The notes beneath the pieces are model-generated. The model was not told the DNA's origin. It saw only the letters and a program-made list of their open reading frames with translations, and did no database searches. From positions 144,967 to 208,966 of the forward strand of contig JAJEEV010000013.1 in the NCBI GenBank assembly GCA_022820805.1: a stretch of 64,000 nucleotides of DNA, in the 5' to 3' direction. Shown here piece by piece: positions 17,402-24,772 of the stretch; position 1 is the stretch's first letter; each line of letters opens with the position of its first letter. The position numbers and the translations under genes were made by a program. This DNA is from Acidimicrobiia bacterium (GTDB lineage: Bacteria; Actinomycetota; Acidimicrobiia; Acidimicrobiales; Aldehydirespiratoraceae).

Positions 17402-18802
17402 TCAGGGCAGGACGTCCAGGTACTCCTCCACGTCCCAATCCGACACGCTGGCCAGGAACCGCTCCCACTCGTCGTTCTTGTAGTGGAAGAACACGTTGCT
17501 CATCTCGCCCGGCAGGGCCCCCATGACGACCTCGTCGTTGCGCAGGGCCTCCAGGGCCTCACCGAGCGTGAGCGGGATCTTCTGGACGGGCTTGCCGGCC
17601 TCCATGGCCTCGTAGATGTTGCGCTCCTCGGGCTCGCCCGGGTCGAGGCCGCGGTCGAGGCCGTCGTCCATGGCCTGCAGCAGCCCCGCGAACGACAGGT
17701 GCGGGTTGACCGCGCTGTCCACCGAGCGGTACTCGAACCGGCCCGGGGCGCTGACCCGCAGGGCGGTGGTGCGGTTCTGGAAGCCCCAGTCCGCGAAGAC
17801 CGGCGCCCAGAAGCCGGTGTCCCACAGACGCCGGTAGGAGTTGACCGTCGGCGAGGTGAGGCACGTCAGGGCCCGCACGTGCTCGAGGATCCCGCCGATG
17901 GCCTTCATGCCGATGGGGCCGGGCAGCTGCGGGTTGTCGCCCTCGGGCATGAACTTGTTGTTGCCGTCGGAGTCCCACAGCGAGATGTTGTGGTGGCAGC
18001 CGTTGGCGGAGACGCCCATGAACGGCTTGGGCATGAAGCAGGGGAAGGCCCCCAGCTCGCGGCCCACCTGCTTGCAGACCTGGCGGTAGGTGGTGAGCCG
18101 GTCGGCCGTGAGCTCGGCCCGGTCGAAGTTGAAGTTCAGCTCCAGCTGGCCGGGGGCGTCCTCGTGGTCGCCCTGGATCATGTCCAGGCCCATGGCCTCG
18201 CAGTACTCGATCACCCTGTGGATCAGCGGCTGGAGCTCGGCGAACTGGTCGATGTGGTAGCAGTTGGGCTTGGTCATGCCCTCGACGGTGGGCTTGCCGT
18301 CGGCGTCGGCCTTGAGCCACATCATCTCGGGCTCGCAGCCGGCCCGCAGGTGCAGCCCGTGCTTGGCCTCGAAGGCGGCGTGGAGCCGCCGGAGGTTGCC
18401 GCGGCAGTCCGAGGTGAGGTACGCGCCCCCGTCGACCTCCTCCTCACGGCCCCGGAAGAGCGTGCACCACACCCGGGCCGTCCTGGAGTCCCAGGGGAGG
18501 GGCATGAACGTCTCGGGTTCGCCGATGCCGACGAGCTCGCGGGCCTCGGGGCCGTAGCCGATGTAGTTGCCGTGGCGGTCTATGAAGAGGTTGGCGGTGG
18601 AGCCGTACACAAGCTGGAAGCCCTTGCGGGCGATCATGCCGAAGTGCTTGGCCGGGATGCCCTTGCCCATGATCCGCCCCGTCACCGAGACGAACTGGCA
18701 GTACAGGTACCGGATGTCGTCGGCCTCGATACGGGCCTCCACCTCTCGGATCTGCTCCTCGCGTCCGTCTGCCTCGACGAATCTCTCAAGATCAGTGGCC
18801 AT
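17402..18802 (-). CDS. glnT: Glutamine synthetase-like ligase (GlnT / gamma-glutamylmethylamide synthetase type)
   Basis: A 466-residue member of the glutamine synthetase superfamily. Active-site blocks include AGCEPEMMW, QGDHEDAPGQLELNF, KPFMGVSANGCHHNISLW and NSYRRL, plus the late metal-binding RFEYRSVDSAVNPHL. The GlnT/GmaS branch is a subgroup often next to glxBCD; members join glutamate to ammonia or to methylamine. It opens the six-gene cluster that ends with the DAO flavoprotein. SD AGGGGG precedes ATG 18802. A palindrome-rich 216-bp region separates it from the divergent MFS gene. Whether the substrate is ammonia or an alkylamine cannot be decided by eye. Confidence 0.9.
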   Translation of the reverse strand: MATDLERFVEADGREEQIREVEARIEADDIRYLYCQFVSVTGRIMGKGIPAKHFGMIARKGFQLVYGSTANLFIDRHGNYIGYGPEARELVGIGEPETFMPLPWDSRTARVWCTLFRGREEEVDGGAYLTSDCRGNLRRLHAAFEAKHGLHLRAGCEPEMMWLKADADGKPTVEGMTKPNCYHIDQFAELQPLIHRVIEYCEAMGLDMIQGDHEDAPGQLELNFNFDRAELTADRLTTYRQVCKQVGRELGAFPCFMPKPFMGVSANGCHHNISLWDSDGNNKFMPEGDNPQLPGPIGMKAIGGILEHVRALTCLTSPTVNSYRRLWDTGFWAPVFADWGFQNRTTALRVSAPGRFEYRSVDSAVNPHLSFAGLLQAMDDGLDRGLDPGEPEERNIYEAMEAGKPVQKIPLTLGEALEALRNDEVVMGALPGEMSNVFFHYKNDEWERFLASVSDWDVEEYLDVLP

Positions 18803-18839
18803 TTTTCCCCCTATCGGGCTGGTTGTGCGTGCGGCGAAA

Positions 18840-18853
18840 CCGTAGCGCTACGG
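18840..18853. promoter_or_regulatory. Perfect 14-bp palindrome upstream of glnT
   Basis: CCGTAGCGCTACGG is a perfect palindrome 37 bp upstream of the glnT start, in the divergent glnT/MFS intergenic region. It is a candidate operator for a dimeric regulator; no regulator gene is adjacent. Confidence 0.45.
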
Positions 18854-18876
18854 GTACAAGCCTCGCCACTATGCCC

Positions 18877-18889
18877 TGAATCGGATTCA
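18877..18889. promoter_or_regulatory. Second inverted repeat (TGAATC-G-GATTCA) upstream of glnT
   Basis: TGAATCGGATTCA is a perfect inverted repeat with one central base. A further pair, TCTAATC at 18915 and GATTAGA at 18943, follows. Three symmetric sites in one divergent region suggest regulated transcription of glnT, the MFS gene or both. Confidence 0.45.
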
Positions 18890-18987
18890 ACCATAGCGCG
18901 GCGACAGCGACATGTCTAATCACAGTAGAGGTTCTTTCCTAAGATTAGAGTATTCCCCGGATCGGCTCCGGGAGCCGCCTTGTCCTG

Positions 18988-19005
18988 CCTATCCGCTCGG
19001 CCTCT
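18988..19005 (+). repeat. Solo right end of the 137-bp element before the MFS gene
   Basis: CCTATCCGCTCGGCCTCT is identical to the right terminal repeat of the 137-bp family. The remaining element is absent. It directly abuts the candidate -10 hexamer of the MFS gene. Confidence 0.6.
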
Positions 19006-19011
19006 TAGAGT
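19006..19011 (+). promoter_or_regulatory. Candidate -10 box (TAGAGT) of the leaderless MFS gene
   Basis: TAGAGT lies 7 nt before ATG 19019. No ribosome-binding sequence is present. This favours ATG 19019 over the in-frame TTG 18980, which would lie upstream of the promoter. Confidence 0.45.
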
Positions 19012-19018
19012 GGCTGCG

Positions 19019-20446
19019 ATGGAACGCGTGCCGCGGTCGGCCTGGCTGACGCTCGCCGCGGTGGCGGCCGCGGTGTTCATGGTGGCCATGGAGCTCACGA
19101 TCATCGCGCTGGCACTGCCTGAGATCCGCTCGTCTCTGGGCGCGGCACCGGCAGCGCTGTCATGGGTGGTGAACACTTATTCCATCGTCGTGGCGGCGCT
19201 GCTGCTGCTGTCGGGCTGGCTGGCCGACCGGTACGGCCGCAAGCGCGTCTTCCTGCTCGGTCTGCTGCTCTTCGCGCTGGGCTCGGTGGCTGCCGGCGCG
19301 TCGACCAGCATCGGGATGCTGATCGCGGCGCGGGTCCTGCAGGCCGTGGGCGGCTCCATGCAGTACCCGGCCGGCCTGGCCCTGCTGCTCGATGCCTTTC
19401 CCCGGAGCCGTCACCAGACCGCCATCGGCACATGGGGCGCCACCGGTGGCCTGGCCGCGGCCGTGGGGCCGGCACTCGGCGCGGTGCTCATCGCGGCCTT
19501 CGGCTGGCGAGCGGTGTTCTATGTCAACGTGCCGGTGGCCCTGACCGCGCTGGTGGTGGGCGCCCGGGTACTGTCCGAGAGCACCCTGTCTCCTGCTCGC
19601 TCCGCTCGCGGGCCGCTCGGGTCCGGCGACGTGCCCGAGGCCCGGGTGGACGTGATCGGTGTGCCGCTGGCGTCGGTGGGTGTGGGTGCGGTCATCCTCG
19701 GCATCGTCCAGGGCGAGTCCTGGGGCTGGGGAACCGTGCCCACCATCGGCTCCTTCGCGGTCGGCGCCCTGCTGGTGGCGGTGTTCGCATGGCGGAGCAA
19801 GCGGCATCCCGCGCCGCTGTTCGACCTCGAACTGCTCCGTATTCGCTCCTTCGTGCTCGGCAACGTCGGCTCGCTGTTCTTCGCGCTCGGATTCTTCGCC
19901 CTATTGATACCGCTGCCGTCGTTCATCCAGGAGGTCTGGGGGTGGTCGGCGCTCGAGACCGGCCTCGCGTATTCGGTGGGCCCGCTGGTGTCGTTCCTGG
20001 TTGCGCCGCAAGCCGGGCGCATCGCCGACCGGGTAGGCAACGCCCCCCTGCTCACGGTGGGATCGATCTGCGGGGTCGCCGGACTGCTATGGCTCGTGTT
20101 CACCATCTCGACCGAGCCCTCGCTGGGCCGGCTGCTCATAGCCACGGTGCTGGTAGGAGTATCGGCCGGGACCGGATTCTCGCAGCTGGTGGGGGCCGCG
20201 CTAAGCGACATTCCGCCGGAGCGCTACGCGATGGCCACCGCTGGTCGCACCACCTTCTTCCAGCTCTCGGTCGCGTTCTCCATCGCGGTCGCGTTCGCCC
20301 TCATCGGTCAGCCGGCCGGCCCCGCCGCTGAGCTGGCTGCCTTCCAGACGGTGTGGATACTGTGCGCGTGCAGCTACTTCTGCAACCTCGCGCTGTTCAG
20401 CATCGTCTACCCCCGACGCCGTGTAGGGGGCCACGCGGATGGGTGA
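19019..20446 (+). CDS. MFS drug/compound exporter, DHA2 (14-helix) type
   Basis: A 475-residue major facilitator of the EmrB/QacA group. Motif A is GWLADRYGRKRVFLLG between helices 2 and 3. A motif-C-like glycine-rich stretch, GATGGLAAAVGPALGAVL, is in helix 5. About 14 hydrophobic segments fit the DHA2 plan. The substrate is unknown, probably a toxic or signalling compound exported by proton antiport. The loop after helix 6 (SPARSARGPLGSG) is encoded by a fragment of the interspersed repeat, and the last residues (GGHADG and stop) lie in the left end of a full repeat copy. Two separate repeat remnants thus shape this coding sequence. Confidence 0.88.
   Translation: MERVPRSAWLTLAAVAAAVFMVAMELTIIALALPEIRSSLGAAPAALSWVVNTYSIVVAALLLLSGWLADRYGRKRVFLLGLLLFALGSVAAGASTSIGMLIAARVLQAVGGSMQYPAGLALLLDAFPRSRHQTAIGTWGATGGLAAAVGPALGAVLIAAFGWRAVFYVNVPVALTALVVGARVLSESTLSPARSARGPLGSGDVPEARVDVIGVPLASVGVGAVILGIVQGESWGWGTVPTIGSFAVGALLVAVFAWRSKRHPAPLFDLELLRIRSFVLGNVGSLFFALGFFALLIPLPSFIQEVWGWSALETGLAYSVGPLVSFLVAPQAGRIADRVGNAPLLTVGSICGVAGLLWLVFTISTEPSLGRLLIATVLVGVSAGTGFSQLVGAALSDIPPERYAMATAGRTTFFQLSVAFSIAVAFALIGQPAGPAAELAAFQTVWILCACSYFCNLALFSIVYPRRRVGGHADG
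19588..19628 (+). repeat. Fragment of the 137-bp element inside the MFS coding sequence
   Basis: The stretch matches the internal CGCTCGCGGGCCGCTCGG segment of the copy at 40004-40096, with a short deletion (TTGTT missing). It encodes the loop SPARSARGPLGSG in frame. Similarity is visible by eye; exact limits are uncertain. Confidence 0.5.
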
Positions 20447-20563
20447 GAACCGGTCGTGGGCGTGGCGGTGTCATTCCCGCTCTTGTTCGCTGCGCTCACG
20501 GGCCGCTCGGGCCACGGCCTCGCCCGTACGGGCAAGATTCGCGTGCCTGTCCGCTCGGCCTCT
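20427..20563 (+). repeat. 137-bp interspersed element, copy A (full length)
   Basis: The left end GGGGCCACGCGGATGGG and right end TCCGCTCGGCCTCT form imperfect terminal inverted repeats. The core starts GTCATTCCCGCTCTTGTTCG and continues with the GGGCCGCTCGGGCC block. The left end overlaps the last codons and stop of the MFS gene. The right end abuts the -10 box of the next gene. No reading frame for a transposase is present. Confidence 0.75.
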
Positions 20564-20568
20564 AGGGT
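20563..20568 (+). promoter_or_regulatory. Candidate -10 box (TAGGGT) of the leaderless flavin oxidoreductase gene
   Basis: TAGGGT begins at the last base of repeat copy A and lies 7 nt before GTG 20576. It supports GTG 20576 as the start, since the longer open frame would translate the repeat. Confidence 0.45.
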
Positions 20569-20575
20569 CACGGCC

Positions 20576-21871
20576 GTGAAGTTCGGAATCTTCTACGAGC
20601 ACCAGCTCCCCCGGCCCTGGCACGACGGCGACGAGCAGCAACTGTTCAACGAGGCGCTCGAGCAGGTGGAGCTGGCCGACAGGCTCGGCTTCGACTACGC
20701 CTGGGAGGTGGAGCACCATTTCCTCGAGGAGTACTCGCACTCGTCCGCGCCCGAGGTGTTCCTGGCCGCGTGCAGCCAGCGCACCACCAGGATCCGGCTC
20801 GGTCACGGCATCGTGCTGATGCCCCCCGGCTACAACCATCCGGCCCGCGTCGCCGAGCGGATCGCCACCCTCGACCTGGTGTCGGGCGGCCGGGTCGACT
20901 TCGGCACCGGCGAGTCGTCGTCCATCCTGGAACTCGGCGGGTTCGGAGTCCCCGTCGACGACAAGCGCCCGGCCTGGCAGGAGTCCGTCGAGCAGTGCTG
21001 CAACATGATGGCCATGGACCCCTACCCGGGCTTCGACGGCGAGTACTTCTCGATGCCGTGCCGCAACGTGGTCCCGAAACCGGTGCAGAAGCCGCACCCC
21101 CCGCTGTGGGTGGCCTGCTCGAACCGGGAGACCATCAAGCTGGCAGCCAGGCTGGGAATGGGCGCTCTCACCTTCTCGTTCGTCGACCCGCAGGACGCGG
21201 CCACCTGGGTGCAGGACTACTACCGGATCCTGGAGACCGAGTGCGTGCCCATCGGCCACGCGGTCAACCCCAACATCGCCATGGTCACCGGACTGTCAGT
21301 GCATCCCGACGCCACCGAGGCCAGACGCCGGGGCCTCGACGGGTTCCAGTTCTTCGGCTACGGACTCGGACACCACTACATCTTCGGCCGGCACAAGCCG
21401 GGCCGCACCGACATCTGGGCCGACTACCTCAAGGCCAGGCCCACGATCGAGGACCGGGGCGAGCAGAGCGGCATCGGCACCCCCGAGCAGGTCCGCACCC
21501 ACCTTCGAGGATTCGCCGAGGCCGGCGTCGACCAGGTCATCTTCATCCAGCAGGGGGGCAACAACCGCCACGACCACATCTGCGAGACTCTGGAGCTGTT
21601 CGCGGCCGACGTGATGGGCGAGTTCGCCGACGGCGAGTCCGAGCGGGACCGGGCCAAGCTGGAGCGTCTGGCCCCGGCCCTCGACGCGGCCATGGCCCGC
21701 AAGGTGCCGATGCGAGCCCTCGACGACGACGAGATCCCGGTGTTCGAGGCGCTGGGCCGCTCCATAGTGGCCACCCTGCCGCCGGCGGAGGCCTCCCAGG
21801 TGGCCGACACCGTCAAGCAATGGGCCAAGACCGACATGCCCATCCACGTCCCCGACGACTTCGGCACCTAG
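20576..21871 (+). CDS. Luciferase-like (LLM class) flavin-dependent oxidoreductase
   Basis: A 431-residue protein of the bacterial luciferase-like TIM-barrel family, which uses FMN or F420. The N-terminus VKFGIFYEHQLPRPW is the family start. Other blocks are AWEVEHHFLEEYSHSS, RIRLGHGIVLMPPGYNHPARVAE and DLVSGGRVDFGTGES. The C-terminal segment GTPEQVRTHLRGFAEAGVDQVIF is also typical. The last roughly 80 residues are a helical extension. Actinobacterial members include F420-dependent dehydrogenases and monooxygenases; cofactor and substrate cannot be assigned here. Its GTG start is set by the -10 box and by homology. Confidence 0.88.
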   Translation: MKFGIFYEHQLPRPWHDGDEQQLFNEALEQVELADRLGFDYAWEVEHHFLEEYSHSSAPEVFLAACSQRTTRIRLGHGIVLMPPGYNHPARVAERIATLDLVSGGRVDFGTGESSSILELGGFGVPVDDKRPAWQESVEQCCNMMAMDPYPGFDGEYFSMPCRNVVPKPVQKPHPPLWVACSNRETIKLAARLGMGALTFSFVDPQDAATWVQDYYRILETECVPIGHAVNPNIAMVTGLSVHPDATEARRRGLDGFQFFGYGLGHHYIFGRHKPGRTDIWADYLKARPTIEDRGEQSGIGTPEQVRTHLRGFAEAGVDQVIFIQQGGNNRHDHICETLELFAADVMGEFADGESERDRAKLERLAPALDAAMARKVPMRALDDDEIPVFEALGRSIVATLPPAEASQVADTVKQWAKTDMPIHVPDDFGT

Positions 21872-21889
21872 CCGGCGGGCAGCCCCTCA

Positions 21890-22027
21890 GCGGGCGCGCA
21901 GATCGGTGAGAGCCTGTCGCGTTCCCACGCGGTCATTCCCGCTCTTGTTCGCTGCGCTCACGGGCCGCTCGGGCCACGGCCTCGCGCCGTATGGACCGGA
22001 ATCGCTCACCCATTTCGCTCGGCCTCT
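21890..22027 (+). repeat. Interspersed element, copy B (full length, diverged left end)
   Basis: The copy has the same core and right end as copies A and E, with more mismatches at the left end (CGGGCGCGCAGATCGG) and one extra base. It fills the space between two convergent genes. Its last base is the first base of the neighbouring minus-strand stop codon. Confidence 0.7.
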
Positions 22028-23217
22028 CAGCGGGCCAGCAGGTCGGGGGTGGGGTTGTCGATGCCGAGCAGGGCGGCCAGCGCGACGGTCACCTGGTTGC
22101 CCACCGCGGGGTTCCGCTCGGGGGGCACGAATCCGGCCGCAGTGAGGCGATCACCGAGACGGATGAAGATCGTGCAGAAGCGCATGGCCCCGAACACCTC
22201 CCAGTAGTGCGGGTTCCGGACGGCGCGTCCTGAGACCTGCTCGTAGTGGGCGGTCATCTCGTCCCGCGTCGGGTAGCCCTCGAGCCGGTCGATGCCCATG
22301 TCGTCGAACGACATCCGATCGAACATCAGCCACCAGCCCATGTCGGCCTCGGTGGGGCTGAGCGCGCACACCTCCCAGTCGAGCACCGCCGCGGTGCGGT
22401 AGTCCTGCAGGATCATGTTGCCGAGCCGGGCGTCGCCCCATGTCAGCCCGACCCGCTCGTCGCCGGGGTCGTTGGCACCCAGCCAGTCGAGCGCGGCGTA
22501 CAGGATCGGGTGCTCCCGGCCCGCGAGCTCGGACCGCACGTGGTTGCGGTAAAGCTCGATCTGCAGCGCGGTCGTCGGCTCGCCGGTCCCGCTCGGGTCC
22601 AGCCACTCCAAGCCCGCGCCGCGCCAGTCCAGGCGGTGGATCCCGGCGATGACCTCGATGGCCGACAGCACCATCCGGCGCCGCTGCGCCGGCGTCGCCT
22701 CATCCACCACGAAGCCCGCCTCGGTGTAGCGGGGCACATCGGCGGGGATGCGTCCAGCCACGAAGCCCATCACGAAGAAGGGCGCTCCCAGCACCGCCGG
22801 ATCCGCTTCGTAGCCGAGCAGCGGCGGAACCGGCGCCACCCCTGCATCCGCCACCGCCTTCATGGCCCGGTACTGGAGCTCCACCGACACCGTGCACTGG
22901 GGCGTCTGGGGCGGGAACATCCCGCCGTCGGCGGGCTCGATGCGCACCGCGTAGCGCTCCCCGCGTTCAGCGCCGCCCTCGGTCCAGGCGGTCTCGAGGA
23001 TCACCGTCTCGTTCGAGAAGCCGGTGCTGACCGGGATCTCGATGTCGGTCACGGTGAGGTCGTGCCTGGCGGGAAGCGCCTGCCGCATCCACTGCTCGAG
23101 CGCAGCCCGGTAATGGCTCCGATCGGTGCGGAACTTCGGGGCGTTGGGCAGCTTGCTCCCGGCCGCGTCAGCGCGCCGCTCTCCAGCCGACTGCGAAGGA
23201 CTGCCCGTACTCGACAC
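22027..23217 (-). CDS. Phosphotransferase family protein (APH / choline-kinase fold)
   Basis: A 396-residue kinase-fold protein of the aminoglycoside phosphotransferase superfamily, in the branch common near acyl-CoA dehydrogenase genes of actinobacteria. The nucleotide-binding region includes STGFSNETVILETAW. The catalytic loop is LTWGDARLGNMI, with Trp replacing the usual His of the HGD motif, followed by the metal-binding AAVLDWEVC. The actual phosphoryl acceptor in this branch is not established, and resistance should not be assumed. The start is GTG 23217. It is 92 bp downstream of the TRAP binding protein and co-directional, so it may be a distal operon member. Confidence 0.85.
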   Translation of the reverse strand: MSSTGSPSQSAGERRADAAGSKLPNAPKFRTDRSHYRAALEQWMRQALPARHDLTVTDIEIPVSTGFSNETVILETAWTEGGAERGERYAVRIEPADGGMFPPQTPQCTVSVELQYRAMKAVADAGVAPVPPLLGYEADPAVLGAPFFVMGFVAGRIPADVPRYTEAGFVVDEATPAQRRRMVLSAIEVIAGIHRLDWRGAGLEWLDPSGTGEPTTALQIELYRNHVRSELAGREHPILYAALDWLGANDPGDERVGLTWGDARLGNMILQDYRTAAVLDWEVCALSPTEADMGWWLMFDRMSFDDMGIDRLEGYPTRDEMTAHYEQVSGRAVRNPHYWEVFGAMRFCTIFIRLGDRLTAAGFVPPERNPAVGNQVTVALAALLGIDNPTPDLLAR

Positions 23218-23309
23218 GCCGCGTAGTGTGCCGCGGATTGTTGGGCAGCGGTCGGCTCAGGCTCCGGGGCGGACCCGGAGGTCCGGGCCCCGGAGCTGCA
23301 AGCCGGGTG

Positions 23310-24578
23310 TCAGACCTGTGTCTGCTGGTCGAGGAACGACCGCTCGGCCAGACCGTGCCACTCCGAGATGCCGGCGCGGAACTCGCGCCACGGCCCGAGG
23401 ATCCTTGCGAAGTTCTCGTCGTCGGCCGCCACGCTGTCGAGCACGTTCTCGGTCTCGGCCTTGAACGCGGCCATCAACTCGGCCGGGAACTCGCGGATCT
23501 GGGCGAACCCCTTGATGGTCTGCAGATCCCTCTGGTTGAGCACGTCGTAGGTCGCCATGGTGTTCATGTTGGCGTACGCCGCGGCGGCCTGGATGGCGGC
23601 CTGGTACTCCGGGGGCAGATCGTTCCACAGGTCGAGGCTGAACTGGACCTCGACCGCGGTGCCGGGCTCCCACCACCCGGGGTGGTAGTAGTACAGGTCG
23701 CCCTGGAACTGGTCGAGGCCCAGGATCAGGTCGTCGGTCGGGCCCACGAACTCGGCACCGTCGATGGCGCCGGTCTGGATCGCCTGGAGGATCTCACCGC
23801 CGGCCAGCGTGACCTGCTCGCCGCCGAGATTCTCGAGGACCCGGCCCGCGAGGCCGGGGATGCGCATCTTGAGGCCGTTGAGGTCGTCGACCGAGTTGAG
23901 CTCCTTGGTGAACCAGCCGCCCATCTGGCAGCCGGTCGCGCCCGCGGGGAACGAGATGGTCCCGTGCTCCTCCGCGTAGAACTCGTTGAGTGTCTCGATG
24001 CCGCCGCCCTGGTACAGCCAGGCGTTCTGCTGGCGCTGGGTGAGGCCGAAGGGCACCGCAGTGCCGAACTGCTGCACGGGACTGAGGCCCACGTAGTAGT
24101 AGGACGCAGTGTGGCCGGCCTGAGCGCCGCCGTCGCGCACCGCGGGGAGCACCTCGAGGCCGCCGACGATCTCGCCCGCGGGGCGGGCGTTGATCCTGAA
24201 GCGACCGCCGGTCAGCTCGCTCACCTTCTCGGCGAAGAACTGGGCCGAGCCGAACAGCGTCACCAGCGCGGTGGGCCAACTGGTGGCCATCTCCCACTCG
24301 ATCTCGGGCCCCTGGGCGGTCACGGCCACCGTGTCGCTGGCCGTTGTGGTCGGCGCGGCGGTGGTGGTCGGGGCGTCGTCGCCGTCCGGAGCCGCCGCCG
24401 GCGCGGGAGCCTCGTCATCGCCGCACGCGGCGAGGATCGCCGAGGCGGCCGCGAATCCGGCTACACCGAGGCCTCCCTTGATGAACCCCCGTCTGGCCAG
24501 GCTCGAAGTGTCCGCCTCGTCGAGGATCAGGTCGACAGCCGAACCCTCGGTCTGGGACGAGGTTGCTTCCTGAGTCAC
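23310..24578 (-). CDS. dctP: TRAP transporter substrate-binding protein, Tat-exported lipoprotein
   Basis: A 422-residue DctP-family binding protein. It has a twin-arginine signal (R29-R30 in LARRGFIKGG) that ends in a lipobox, AILAAC, so it is predicted to be exported folded by Tat and then lipidated. A Thr/Ala/Pro linker follows. The mature domain shows family segments such as GGRFRINARPAGEIVGG and LKMRIPGLAGRVLENLG. Substrate-contact residues sit in the region around GAIDGAEFVGP; typical ligands are organic acids (2-oxo, aromatic or sugar acids). The SD GGGAGGG precedes GTG 24578. The membrane subunit genes lie upstream in the same direction. Confidence 0.92.
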   Translation of the reverse strand: MTQEATSSQTEGSAVDLILDEADTSSLARRGFIKGGLGVAGFAAASAILAACGDDEAPAPAAAPDGDDAPTTTAAPTTTASDTVAVTAQGPEIEWEMATSWPTALVTLFGSAQFFAEKVSELTGGRFRINARPAGEIVGGLEVLPAVRDGGAQAGHTASYYYVGLSPVQQFGTAVPFGLTQRQQNAWLYQGGGIETLNEFYAEEHGTISFPAGATGCQMGGWFTKELNSVDDLNGLKMRIPGLAGRVLENLGGEQVTLAGGEILQAIQTGAIDGAEFVGPTDDLILGLDQFQGDLYYYHPGWWEPGTAVEVQFSLDLWNDLPPEYQAAIQAAAAYANMNTMATYDVLNQRDLQTIKGFAQIREFPAELMAAFKAETENVLDSVAADDENFARILGPWREFRAGISEWHGLAERSFLDQQTQV

Positions 24579-24772
24579 GTGAATCCCTCCCTAGTTGACT
24601 ATTGCGCCGCCGATGGCCGGCTGTTCGGGAACGGAATCCCGGCCGGCGTCACCGGCGAGGCCGTGACAATACACCAGCGTCTGGCGGCCTGTCGAGAGGA
24701 ACCCGGCAGCCGGCGGCCGGCGCGCGCCGTCCCTTTCGAGGCGCGGCGCGGCCACCGGTACCGGGCCCGGCG

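Noticed and set aside
22027-23217. Aminoglycoside resistance gene
   Set aside because: The protein has the APH fold but belongs to the branch found near acyl-CoA enzymes and has Trp in place of His in the HGD motif. Nothing around it suggests resistance.
24579-24772. A small gene in the gap between dctM and dctP
   Set aside because: The only open frames are short, lack a start with ribosome site and have Pro/Arg-rich shadow composition.
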